A stretch of DNA of 64,000 nucleotides from Mesorhizobium sp. B1-1-8 (lineage in GTDB: Bacteria > Pseudomonadota > Alphaproteobacteria > Rhizobiales > Rhizobiaceae). Location of the stretch: positions 2,457,501 to 2,521,500 of the forward strand of contig NZ_CP083956.1 of NCBI RefSeq assembly GCF_006442795.2. The letters are read 5' to 3'. Below, piece by piece: positions 52,258 through 61,954 of the stretch (positions within the stretch are counted from its first letter, which is position 1; the number at the start of each line of letters is the position of its first letter). Made by a program: the position numbers and the translations under genes. The notes beneath the pieces are model-generated. The model worked only from the letters and a program-made list of their open reading frames with translations. It had not been told where the DNA came from and did not search any database.

Positions 52258-53061
52258 GTGGCATTCGTAAGCGTCGGCGGCATCACGCTGCACTACCGCC
52301 ACATTGAGGCACGAGGTACTGCTCGTCCGATCATTTTCATCAATGCACTCGGCACGGACTTCAGGATCTGGGACGAAATCGTCTCGTTGCTGGGCAGTGA
52401 AATGCCGATGGTCGTCTATGACAAGCGCGGCCATGGGCTCTCGGACATTGGCAGCGGCGTGCGCTCCATCGACGACCATGTCGATGACCTGAGCGCCCTC
52501 ATCGATCACCTTGGCTTCGACAAGATCACGCTGTTCGGACTGTCGGCCGGCGGCGTGATCGCGCAGGGCCTTTATGCCCGCCGTCCCGAACTCGTCGAGG
52601 CGCTGATCCTCAGCGACACCGCCCATAAGATCGGCACCGCCGAGAGCTGGAACACGCGCATTGCGACGATCGAGCGCGACGGCATCGGGGCGATCGCCGA
52701 CGGGGTGCTCAAGGGATGGTTCACGCCGCATTTCCACGCCACGCGCGCGGCCGAGCTTGCAGGTTGCCGCAACATGCTGACCAGGCAGGCGCTGCCCGGT
52801 TACATCGGCACGTGCATTGCGGTTCGCGACGCCGATTTTACGGAGGCCGCGCGACGCATCGCGGTGCCGACGCTCTGTATAGTCGGCGACCAGGACGGCT
52901 CGACGCCGCCCGCCCTCGTGCGCTCGCTGGCCGAGCTCATTCCCGGCGCGCGCTTCGAAGTGATCCAGGACGCCGGCCATATCATTTGCATCGAGCAGCC
53001 GAAGGTGCTGGCCAACCTTATCCGCGACTTCGAAGCCTCACTCGCCAATCGGAGAGGCTAA
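52258..53061 (+). CDS. pcaD: 3-oxoadipate enol-lactonase
   Basis: 267 residues from GTG 52258, with GGAGG nine bases upstream. Alpha/beta hydrolase: oxyanion region FINALGTDFRIWDE, nucleophile Ser96 in GLSAGGV, Asp in VGDQDGSTPP, and His in DAGHIICIEQP. It hydrolyses beta-ketoadipate enol-lactone. It faces pcaF tail to tail, 27 bases apart, rather than lying within a pcaDCHGB operon, which is unusual for rhizobia. Other enol-lactone hydrolases are possible. Confidence 0.85.
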   Translation: MAFVSVGGITLHYRHIEARGTARPIIFINALGTDFRIWDEIVSLLGSEMPMVVYDKRGHGLSDIGSGVRSIDDHVDDLSALIDHLGFDKITLFGLSAGGVIAQGLYARRPELVEALILSDTAHKIGTAESWNTRIATIERDGIGAIADGVLKGWFTPHFHATRAAELAGCRNMLTRQALPGYIGTCIAVRDADFTEAARRIAVPTLCIVGDQDGSTPPALVRSLAELIPGARFEVIQDAGHIICIEQPKVLANLIRDFEASLANRRG

Positions 53062-53088
53062 CGTCGTCTCTCGGCGAGCCGGTTGGCG

Positions 53089-54294
<1,206 letters not shown>

Positions 54295-54295
54295 C

Positions 54296-55093
54296 CTATG
54301 CAGCTTTCCCTTTGGCGGTTCCCGCATGCGCCGTCCTGGTGCGGGCCTGCAGGTCGCGTAATGTCTTCAGCTCGAGTTCCGTCGGCGCCGCCGTTTCGTC
54401 AAGCGGCTCGGCGAACTTAACCGTCCAGCCACAGGTTGCCTGCACCTGCTCGCGGGTCACGCCGCGATGCAGCGACACTACGGTGAATTCCTTGGTGATG
54501 GGGTCGGGCTTCCAGACGGCGAGGTCGGTGATCAGCAGCGTCGGGCCGGCGGTGTCGATGCCGAGCCGTTTGCGGTGATCGCCGCCGTCGCCATGGCCAA
54601 AGGAGGTGAGGAAGTCAATCTTTTCCACCATGGCGCGCTTCGACTGCGCCATGGTGATGTAGACCTGCCTCGCCGAAGTGGCGATCTCAGGCGCGCCGCC
54701 GCCGCCGGGAAGCCGGGTCTTGGGATGCGCATAGTCGCCGATGACGGTGGTGTTGATGTTGCCGAATTTGTCGAGCTGAGCCGCACCGAGGAAGCCGATC
54801 GAGATACGGCCCCCCTGCAGCCAGTAGCGGAACATCTCCGGCACCGCCACCGTGGTGACCGCCGTCTTGCACAATTCGCCGTCGCCGATAGACAGCGGCA
54901 ATACGTCGGGCGCGGTGCCGATGGTGCCGCTTTCGTAGATCAGGGTGATATCTGGCGCATGCGTCAGCCGGGCGACATTGCAGGCGGCAGAAGGCGCGCC
55001 GATGCCGACGAAGCAGACGTCGTCATTCTTCAGCGCGCGACTTGCAGCAATCGTCATCATCTCGTTCGGAGTGAAGCCGGGGCCGTCGCTCAT
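54296..55093 (-). CDS. pcaJ: 3-oxoadipate CoA-transferase subunit B
   Basis: 265 residues, CoA-transferase family I beta subunit. The catalytic Glu is E54 in YESGTIG. GIGAPSAACNVARLTHAPD and the GGGGAPEIATSARQVYITM loop are typical. It acts with PcaI to form 3-oxoadipyl-CoA from succinyl-CoA. The ATG overlaps the pcaI stop by four bases (55090-55093). The C-terminus is somewhat extended and charged. Confidence 0.92.
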   Translation of the reverse strand: MSDGPGFTPNEMMTIAASRALKNDDVCFVGIGAPSAACNVARLTHAPDITLIYESGTIGTAPDVLPLSIGDGELCKTAVTTVAVPEMFRYWLQGGRISIGFLGAAQLDKFGNINTTVIGDYAHPKTRLPGGGGAPEIATSARQVYITMAQSKRAMVEKIDFLTSFGHGDGGDHRKRLGIDTAGPTLLITDLAVWKPDPITKEFTVVSLHRGVTREQVQATCGWTVKFAEPLDETAAPTELELKTLRDLQARTRTAHAGTAKGKAA

Positions 55094-55947
55094 GCCGCTG
55101 ACCTCAAATGCTCGACGCGGGCGGCAAAGTCGTCCGCAGTGCTTTCAATGACGTTCTTCTGCATCCAGGCCCGGAAGCGGTCGCGGTCGGCGGCAATCTC
55201 GTCCCATTCGAGATAGGCGGCGTTGTCGCGCGCGTAATAGCCGTACGTGTAGGAAGGATGCGAGCCGCCCGGCACCACCGAGATCGCCGCAATCGTCCAG
55301 CTTGGCAGCACGGTGAGGTTGGGGTGGAGGTCGTCGAAATTATCGACCACTTCCTCGACCGTCACCACGGCGCGCTTGGCCGCCAGCACCGCCTCCTTCT
55401 GGATGCCGATGATGCCTTCGACCAGCACGTTGCCCTTGCGATCGGCCTTTTGCGCATGGATGAAGCTGACGTCGGGCCGGATCGCGGGAACGGCCGCCAG
55501 CTCTTCGCCGGTGAACGGACAGGTGACAAACCGGATGTTCGGATTGACCGCCGGCAGCCCGGCGCCGCGATAGCCGCGAAACACCGCGCAGGGCAGGCCG
55601 GCGGCGCCAGCCTCATAGGCATTCGCCATGCCAGCGTGGCTGTGCTCCTCGACCTCGATCGGGCGTGGAAAACCGTTCTCGATGGCGTCGCGTGCGCGCC
55701 GCAGCAGGCCGACGCCGGGGTTGCCAAGATAGGAGAAGACGATCTTCCTCGCCATGCCCATGCCGATCATCTGATCGTAGATCAGGTCGGGCGTCATGCG
55801 GATCAGGGTGAGGTCCCGAAAGCCTTGGCGGATCGCCTCATGCGCGGCCGCTGTCGGGATCAGATGGGTGAAGCCCTCGAAGGCGACCGCGTCGCCATCG
55901 TGCAAATTCTGCGCGACGGCCTCTTTCAGCGGCAGGAATTTTACCAT
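55090..55947 (-). CDS. pcaI: 3-oxoadipate CoA-transferase subunit A
   Basis: 285 residues from ATG 55947. CoA-transferase alpha fold: VKFLPLKEAVAQNLHDGDAVAFEGFTHLIPTAAAHEAIRQG, glycine loop around EEHSHAGMANAYEAGAAGLP. First gene of pcaI-pcaJ-pcaF. It is divergent from the MocA-like gene over 162 bases. The long frame continuing upstream is only the antisense of that gene. Confidence 0.9.
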   Translation of the reverse strand: MVKFLPLKEAVAQNLHDGDAVAFEGFTHLIPTAAAHEAIRQGFRDLTLIRMTPDLIYDQMIGMGMARKIVFSYLGNPGVGLLRRARDAIENGFPRPIEVEEHSHAGMANAYEAGAAGLPCAVFRGYRGAGLPAVNPNIRFVTCPFTGEELAAVPAIRPDVSFIHAQKADRKGNVLVEGIIGIQKEAVLAAKRAVVTVEEVVDNFDDLHPNLTVLPSWTIAAISVVPGGSHPSYTYGYYARDNAAYLEWDEIAADRDRFRAWMQKNVIESTADDFAARVEHLRSAA

Positions 55948-56109
55948 CGCCCATGTCCCAAGTCGCAGCGAAGAATTCCCTTCGTCTAGCAAACTCCTGC
56001 GCGCTTGGCGAACGAGCACCTTCCATGGACCCTGATGGGAAATGATGGTGTGGGCCTTGGCTGAGGTCCCGACCATGGCGTTATATCCAGTCCTCGACGG
56101 GAGGAATGG

Positions 56110-57198
56110 ATGGCAGGCATGGGTTTCGAACCGGATGTGAAGGTTCGCGCCAGGGAATACCGGATCGGCTGCATCGGCGCCGGCATGATCATGGCCGAAT
56201 GCCATCTCGCGGCCTACGCGCAAGCCGGCTTTCCTGTGGTGGCGATCGCGTCGCGCACCAAGGCCAATGCCGAAAAGGTCGCCGCCCGCTGGGCGATCCC
56301 GACCGTGCACGACACGCCGGAGCAGTTGATCGAGGACGCAGAAGTCGAGATCGTCGATCTGGCCTTCCCGCCGGACCAGCAGCCGGCGCTGATCCGACAC
56401 GCTCTGACGCAGAAACACGTCAAGGCGATCCTGGCACAGAAGCCGCTGGCGCTGTCGGTCGAGGAAGCGATCAAACTGCGCGACGAGGCGGCTGCATCGG
56501 GAAAGATCCTCTCGGTCAACCAGAACATGCGCTACGACCAGTCGATGCGCGTGCTGAAGCAGATCATCGACAGCGGCGCGCTCGGCGAGATCGTGTTTGC
56601 GCAGATCGACATGCATGCGATCCCGCACTGGCAGACTTTCCTTGCCGGCTACGACCGGCTGACGCTCGCCAATATGAGCGTGCATCATCTAGACGTGCTG
56701 CGCTTCCTGTTCGGCGATCCGGACGAGATCACCACGCTGACGCGCAAGGACCCGCGCACGACGTTTGAACATTCCGATGGCATCACGGTTTCGACGCTGC
56801 GATTCGCGTCCGGCGTGCTCGCCGTGTCGCTGGAGGATGTCTGGTCCGGCCCGCGTCAGGAAGGCTATCATGACGACCAGCACATCGCCTGGCGTGTCGA
56901 CGGCACCAAGGGCGTGGCCAAGGGCACGATCGGCTGGCCGAAGAGCGTGGCTTCGACGCTGACCTACGCCTCGACCGAAACGACTGATGGAGAGTGGGTC
57001 AGCCCGAGCTGGGACACGATGTGGTTTCCGCACGCATTCATCGGCGTGATGGAGCAACTTCAATACGCGCTGAAGACGGGCACGCCGCCGGCATTGTCGG
57101 TCGCCGACAACGTCAAGACCATGGCGCTGGTCGAGGCCGGCTACCGCTCGATGGCGCAGGCTCGCACGATCAGGCTGTCCGAAATCCCTGTCGATTAA
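56110..57198 (+). CDS. Gfo/Idh/MocA-family oxidoreductase
   Basis: 362 residues. N-terminal Rossmann fold with IGCIGAGMIMAECHLAAYAQAGFPVVAIAS (about 19-48) and the family motif ILAQKPLALSVEEA with its catalytic Lys. The C-terminal domain has the motif MSVHHLDVLRFLFGDPDEITT. NAD(P)-dependent oxidation or reduction of a sugar, inositol or similar polyol. GGGAGG precedes ATG 56110. First gene of the five-gene operon with MocC-, MocD-, MocE- and PanB-like proteins, an arrangement recalling rhizopine catabolism. Confidence 0.88.
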   Translation: MAGMGFEPDVKVRAREYRIGCIGAGMIMAECHLAAYAQAGFPVVAIASRTKANAEKVAARWAIPTVHDTPEQLIEDAEVEIVDLAFPPDQQPALIRHALTQKHVKAILAQKPLALSVEEAIKLRDEAAASGKILSVNQNMRYDQSMRVLKQIIDSGALGEIVFAQIDMHAIPHWQTFLAGYDRLTLANMSVHHLDVLRFLFGDPDEITTLTRKDPRTTFEHSDGITVSTLRFASGVLAVSLEDVWSGPRQEGYHDDQHIAWRVDGTKGVAKGTIGWPKSVASTLTYASTETTDGEWVSPSWDTMWFPHAFIGVMEQLQYALKTGTPPALSVADNVKTMALVEAGYRSMAQARTIRLSEIPVD

Positions 57199-57247
57199 AC
57201 GACTAATAGACAGGCAACTGAATCGCTTACCGGGAGGACTTCACCTC

Positions 57248-58162
57248 ATGATGCAGGCAGGTATCTTCACAGGCTATTTTCCTTACGAGCTGGAGGAATC
57301 AGCCAGGCGCATTCGCGCGCTCGGTTTCAACACGGTGCAGCTCGACCTGCATTTCAAGGATATCGATCTGTCGGCCGGTGAGATCACCGGGGACAAGGCG
57401 CGCAAGGTGCGCGACACGTTTCGCGACCACAATCTGCCGGTATGCTGCATCTCGGGCTACACCAACATCATCCATCCCGACAAATCCGAGCGCGAAAGGC
57501 GGCTTGGCTATCTGAAGGAGATCATCCGCAACGCGCGCGACTTCGGCTCGCCTTACGTGATCTCGGAGACCGGCACCTACAACACCGAATCCGACTGGGT
57601 GCATCACCCCAGGAACAAGACCGAGGAAGGGTTCGAGGAATGCCGCAAGGTGATTTCCGACCTTGCCCAGACGGCCTACGACCACGGCGCGGTGTTCCTG
57701 CTCGAGACCTATGTCAACAATGTCGTCGGCTCGGTCGAAGAGACGGTGAAGATGTTCGCGCAGGTCGATCATCCCGGGCTCGGCCTGCTGATGGATCCGA
57801 CCAATTATTTCGAGGCGTACAACATCGACCGCATGGACCAGGTGCTGAACCAGGTGTTCGACACGCTGACCGACAAGATCAGGATCGCGCATGCCAAGGA
57901 TGTCAAGCGCTCGGGCGGCGACAAATCGGAGAAGCACGCCGATATCGGCGACGCGGACGCGCATGAGGGACTGACCTTCCGCGGCGTCGGCGAGATCGAA
58001 TTGCCGGCGCCCGGGCTCGGCGCGCTCAACTACGATCTTTATCTGAAGCGGCTCAGCGAAAAGCATCCAAACATCCCGGTCATCATCGAGCATCTAACCG
58101 AGGACGACGTGCCGCGCGCCAAGACATTTCTGGATGGGAAATTCCGCGCCAACGGCCTTTGA
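57248..58162 (+). CDS. MocC-like sugar phosphate isomerase/epimerase
   Basis: 304 residues, xylose-isomerase-like TIM barrel. Metal-site segments are visible: VFLLETYVNNVVGS (Glu), GLLMDPTNYFEA (Asp), RIAHAKDVKRSG (His/Asp) and PVIIEHLTEDD (Glu). It resembles inosose isomerase/dehydratase-type proteins, including MocC of rhizopine catabolism. GGGAGG precedes the ATG. It follows the MocA-like gene by 49 bases. Confidence 0.85.
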   Translation: MMQAGIFTGYFPYELEESARRIRALGFNTVQLDLHFKDIDLSAGEITGDKARKVRDTFRDHNLPVCCISGYTNIIHPDKSERERRLGYLKEIIRNARDFGSPYVISETGTYNTESDWVHHPRNKTEEGFEECRKVISDLAQTAYDHGAVFLLETYVNNVVGSVEETVKMFAQVDHPGLGLLMDPTNYFEAYNIDRMDQVLNQVFDTLTDKIRIAHAKDVKRSGGDKSEKHADIGDADAHEGLTFRGVGEIELPAPGLGALNYDLYLKRLSEKHPNIPVIIEHLTEDDVPRAKTFLDGKFRANGL

Positions 58163-58181
58163 GGCTGAGCGGGAGAAGACG

Positions 58182-59276
58182 ATGGCGATGACGGCCAGCA
58201 CCAAACGCGACTACAGCCTTGTCGGCCAGAGCACACGGATTGCGATCGAGACCGGGCTTGCCTCGGCCGAGTGGTACCATACCGATGTGCCGCGCAAGGT
58301 TATGAAGGAGTTGATGCAGCGCTCCGACGGGCCGGCGATCCGCGATACGATGATCTGGCTTGCCGCGATCCTGGGCTCTGCCGCCGGCATCGTCTGGTTC
58401 TGGGGCACGTGGTGGGTGGTGCCGTTCCTGTTCGTCTACGGCGTGCTCTACGGCTCGTCGAGCGACTCGCGCTGGCACGAATGCGGCCACGGCACGGCTT
58501 TTCGAACGCGCTGGATGAACGATGTCGTCTACCACATCGCCTCGTTCATGCTGATGCGCAACCCGGTGCAGTGGCGCTGGAGCCATGCCCGCCATCACAC
58601 CGACACCATCATCGTCGGCCGCGACGCCGAGATCGCCGTCATGCGGCCGCCGGACCTGCTGAAGGCGGCGCTGGCTTTCACCGGCATCCTCGACTTCCGC
58701 TATTCACTGCCGACGCTGCTGCGGCAGGCGTTCGGCAAGCTGTCGGACGACGAGAAAAGCTACGTTCCGGAGACGGAGCAGAGCAAGGCGGTAACGGCCG
58801 CCCGCTGGCACATGGTCGTGTATGTCGCGACGATCGCTCTCGCGATCGCGCTTGGGTCATGGCTGCCGCTGGTGCTGATCGGCCTGCCGCGCCTTTACGG
58901 CATGTGGCACATGGTGATGACCGGACTGCTGCAGCATATCGGACTCGCCGACAACGTCACCGATCACCGGCTGAACACGCGCACCGTCTACATGAACCCG
59001 ATCAGCCGCTTCATCTACTGGAACATGAACTACCATGTCGAGCATCACATGTTCCCGATGGTGCCCTATCACGCGCTGCCGAAGCTGCATGAATTGATCA
59101 AGCACGATTTGCCGGAGCCGAACCCGTCGATCTGGCATGCCTATCGCGAGGCCTGGCCGGTGCTGCTCAGGCAGCTGAAATACGAGGACTATTACCTCAA
59201 GCGCGAATTGCCGCCGACGGCCAAGCCCTATCGCGGCGAGTTCCACGAGGTCGATATGTCGGCGGCGGCCGAATAG
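58182..59276 (+). CDS. Membrane fatty-acid-desaturase-family oxygenase (MocD-like)
   Basis: 364 residues from ATG 58182 (GGGAGAAG upstream). Four or more helices and the three His boxes of the di-iron membrane desaturase/hydroxylase family: HECGH (99-103), HARHH (135-139) and HVEHH (285-289). Because a Rieske ferredoxin follows it directly, it is best read as a MocD/AlkB-like monooxygenase fed by that ferredoxin, perhaps removing an O- or N-methyl group. A lipid desaturase is the alternative. Confidence 0.85.
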   Translation: MAMTASTKRDYSLVGQSTRIAIETGLASAEWYHTDVPRKVMKELMQRSDGPAIRDTMIWLAAILGSAAGIVWFWGTWWVVPFLFVYGVLYGSSSDSRWHECGHGTAFRTRWMNDVVYHIASFMLMRNPVQWRWSHARHHTDTIIVGRDAEIAVMRPPDLLKAALAFTGILDFRYSLPTLLRQAFGKLSDDEKSYVPETEQSKAVTAARWHMVVYVATIALAIALGSWLPLVLIGLPRLYGMWHMVMTGLLQHIGLADNVTDHRLNTRTVYMNPISRFIYWNMNYHVEHHMFPMVPYHALPKLHELIKHDLPEPNPSIWHAYREAWPVLLRQLKYEDYYLKRELPPTAKPYRGEFHEVDMSAAAE

Positions 59277-59302
59277 CGGGACGGGACTGCGAGGAAACGA
59301 AA

Positions 59303-59617
59303 ATGGCCGATTGGGTCGAGGCGTGTGCGGTGGAGGACGTCGAGGAAGAGGACGTCATCCGCTTCGACCATGGCGGCCGCAGCTTCGCGATCTACCGCTC
59401 GCCGGACGACGAGTTCTTCGCCACTGACGGGTTTTGCACGCATGAGAAGGCGCATCTGGCCGACGGGCTGGTGATGGACGACATCATCGAATGCCCCAAG
59501 CACAATGGCCGCTTCAACTACAAGACCGGCCAGGCCAAGGGAGCGCCGGTCTGCGTCAACCTCAAGACCTATCCGGTCAAGGTCGAGGCCGGTAAGGTGA
59601 TGATCGCGATCGATTGA
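59303..59617 (+). CDS. mocE: MocE-family Rieske [2Fe-2S] ferredoxin
   Basis: 104 residues. Rieske ligands Cys45-x-His47 (FCTHEKAHL) and Cys64-x2-His67 (ECPKHNGRFNYKTG), in the compact ferredoxin form without an oxygenase domain. It is the likely electron donor to the di-iron oxygenase encoded 26 bases upstream. The MocE family is named from rhizopine catabolism in Sinorhizobium. No dedicated ferredoxin reductase is in the window. Confidence 0.9.
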   Translation: MADWVEACAVEDVEEEDVIRFDHGGRSFAIYRSPDDEFFATDGFCTHEKAHLADGLVMDDIIECPKHNGRFNYKTGQAKGAPVCVNLKTYPVKVEAGKVMIAID

Positions 59618-59649
59618 TCGCCCGCCCAAGCCACAAGGATTCAGATACG

Positions 59650-60453
59650 ATGAGCCGAAAGAGACCGACCGTCGCCGACCTGCGCGCCATGAAAGGCAAG
59701 CGCCAGCTGACCATGCTGCGCGTGCTGACGATGGACGAGGCGGAGGCCGCCGAACGGGCAGGGGTCGACATCGTCTCGGTGCCGCCGGAACTGGTGCTCA
59801 ATCCGCAATATCGCGATGCCGCGCCCAGCCTGTTCACCATGCCGGGCGACAATTTCTTCGAGATCGGCACGGCCGACGATTTCCTGCGCTGGGCCTTCCG
59901 CCTCTACAAGGCCAGCGCCGATGCGGTCTATTGCAGCGCCGGATACGCGACCATCAAGCGGATGGCGGACGACGCGATCCCGGTAATCGGCCATGTTGGC
60001 CTGATCCCGTCGCGCGCGACCTGGACCGGCGGCTTCAAGGCCGTCGGCAAGACCGCCGACACGGCCATGCAGGTGTTCGAGGCGGTGAAGCAGCTGGAGG
60101 CGGCCGGCGCGGTCGGCGCCGAGATCGAGGTGGTGCCGGTCGAGGTGGCCAAGGCCATCTCCGAGCGCACTTCGCTGATCATGCTGTCGATGGGGGCTGG
60201 AACCGGCTGCGATGCGCAATATCTGTTCGCCGACGACATTCTCGGCCAGAACAGGGGCCACATGCCCCGCCATTCCAAGGTCTATCGCAACTTCGCCGCC
60301 GAGTATGACCGGCTGCAGGCGGAGCGGGTGGCGGCATTCTCCGAATATGTCGCGGACGTCAACAGCGGCGCCTATCCGGAAGACAGGCATATCGTGCGCA
60401 TGGATCCGAACGAGCTCAGCCTCTTCATGAAGAGGGTGGACGGAAAGGCCTGA
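59650..60453 (+). CDS. PanB-like protein lacking the metal ligands
   Basis: 267 residues with the PanB fold: VIGHVGLIPSRATWTGGFKAVGKT, the catalytic-Glu segment EIEVVPVEVAKAIS, and MGAGTGCDAQYLFADDILG. Compared with E. coli PanB (from memory), the Mg ligands Asp45, Asp84 and Glu114 are replaced: VPPEL at 44-48, TMPGD at 63-67 and CSAGY at 95-99. It is therefore unlikely to be ketopantoate hydroxymethyltransferase. Last gene of the moc-like operon, 32 bases after mocE. It may be a lyase or aldolase of the same pathway. Confidence 0.8.
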   Translation: MSRKRPTVADLRAMKGKRQLTMLRVLTMDEAEAAERAGVDIVSVPPELVLNPQYRDAAPSLFTMPGDNFFEIGTADDFLRWAFRLYKASADAVYCSAGYATIKRMADDAIPVIGHVGLIPSRATWTGGFKAVGKTADTAMQVFEAVKQLEAAGAVGAEIEVVPVEVAKAISERTSLIMLSMGAGTGCDAQYLFADDILGQNRGHMPRHSKVYRNFAAEYDRLQAERVAAFSEYVADVNSGAYPEDRHIVRMDPNELSLFMKRVDGKA

Positions 60454-60472
60454 GTTGCCAGGCTTGCCGCGG

Positions 60473-61954
60473 CTAGGCCTGCCATGCGCCGTTGGCGAGC
60501 GCAGCGTGCAGCGCTTCGGCGTCCGTGCCCAACGGCCTGTCTTCCTTGAGCGTCGCAACATGCGTGCGCACCGCGGCATGGATCACACCGGTCGCCGGCG
60601 CCAGCGTCGGGCCTTCGCGCAGATCGGCGGCTTGCGCGGCCGCCATCAGCTCGAAGGCGATCAGCCGCCGCCACAGCGCGACCATGTCGGCGCATTTGGC
60701 AACCGTAAGCGGGGTCTGAGCCGCGTGGTCCTCGACCCCTTCCGACACCGGCAGGAAATCGAGCATCACCGGATTGGCCTTGTGGCGGATGCCGGCCAGG
60801 ATCGCCGTCACCGTCTTTTGCAACGGCACGAAGCCGGCCGACGCGCCGCCGATCGGCGACAGATATTTCGGCAGGCCGTTGCGGCCCGAACCGGTGAGCT
60901 GGATGAAGCGGGCGGCGCAGGCGGCCGCGGCCTGCGCGATGGCGAGGCCTAGCGTCTCGAAGGCAAGCGACAATGATGCGGTGTGGAAATTGCCGGTCGA
61001 CAGCACCAGCGCGTCATCGGCGAGCACCAGCGGGTTGTCGGCCGCCGCGTTGAGCTCGATCTCGACAGCAAGCCTTGCATGATCGATCGCCTGGATCAGC
61101 GCGCCGTGGATCGAGGGCATGCAGCGGATCGACAGCGGGTCCTGCAAGGTGGTGGGAGGCGGCGCCTCGTCGCGGGCGAGCAGGTCGCGCAAAGCCCTCG
61201 CCGCCAGCTGCTGGCAGGCGGCCGGCCGCGCCAGATGCAGGCGCGGGTCGAGGATGGTGCGGTTGGCGCCGATGCCTTCCATGGTCAGCGCGCCGGCCTG
61301 CTGCTGCTGGTCCAGTGCCGACAGCGCATCGGTCAGCGCCAGCGCGCCGGCGCCGGTGGAGACCGCCGAGGCGTTGATCAGCGACAGGCCGTCCTTGGGC
61401 GCCAGACTGACCGGCACGAGACGCGCCATCATCAGCGCCTTGGCGGAAGGCATGCGCCGGCCCTGGTATTCGGCTTCGCCTTCGCCGATCAGCATGCGTG
61501 CGATCGCCGTCATCAACACCAGGTCGCCGGCGCCGATCGAGCCGAGCGACGGCATCACCGGATGGACACCGGCATTGAGGGCTTCGACAAGCGCGATGAA
61601 TACGCGCGGCGACAGACCGGAGCCGCCCGCCGACAGCATGGCGAGGCGGGCAAACATTGCCGCCCGCACCATCTGGACCGGCAACGCCTCGCCGACAGCG
61701 GCGCTGCGGCCTTCGAGAAGCTGGCGCTGGAAAGCGGCGGCGTCGCCTGCAACGGCCGTGCCGAGATTGGCGCCGAGGCCGGTGTTCAGCCCATAGATCT
61801 GCTGGCCGGCGGCGGCCGCGTCGTCTAGCACCTTGCGGGCTTGGCCCAGCTTTTCGATGACAGTTGCCGTGACCTCGATCTTGCATCCCTCGCGCGCGGC
61901 GGCCGCCACGTCCTCGATGCTGACACCGGCGCCGGTGAGGACGAGCGGGGTCAT
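60473..61954 (-). CDS. Histidase/aromatic amino acid lyase family protein without MIO motif
   Basis: 493 residues, full family length. Tyr54 of YGLNTGLG is kept, as are NAAADNP (302-308), STGNFH and the EDH of the C-terminal loop. The MIO-forming Ala-Ser-Gly is broken: the segment reads GSIGAGDL (138-145), lacking the Ser. The second catalytic Tyr is Leu274 in QDPLSIRC. It should not form the MIO cofactor, so ammonia-lyase activity of the classic type is doubtful. It overlaps the cyclodeaminase-family gene stop (ATGA, 61951-61954). Confidence 0.85.
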   Translation of the reverse strand: MTPLVLTGAGVSIEDVAAAAREGCKIEVTATVIEKLGQARKVLDDAAAAGQQIYGLNTGLGANLGTAVAGDAAAFQRQLLEGRSAAVGEALPVQMVRAAMFARLAMLSAGGSGLSPRVFIALVEALNAGVHPVMPSLGSIGAGDLVLMTAIARMLIGEGEAEYQGRRMPSAKALMMARLVPVSLAPKDGLSLINASAVSTGAGALALTDALSALDQQQQAGALTMEGIGANRTILDPRLHLARPAACQQLAARALRDLLARDEAPPPTTLQDPLSIRCMPSIHGALIQAIDHARLAVEIELNAAADNPLVLADDALVLSTGNFHTASLSLAFETLGLAIAQAAAACAARFIQLTGSGRNGLPKYLSPIGGASAGFVPLQKTVTAILAGIRHKANPVMLDFLPVSEGVEDHAAQTPLTVAKCADMVALWRRLIAFELMAAAQAADLREGPTLAPATGVIHAAVRTHVATLKEDRPLGTDAEALHAALANGAWQA

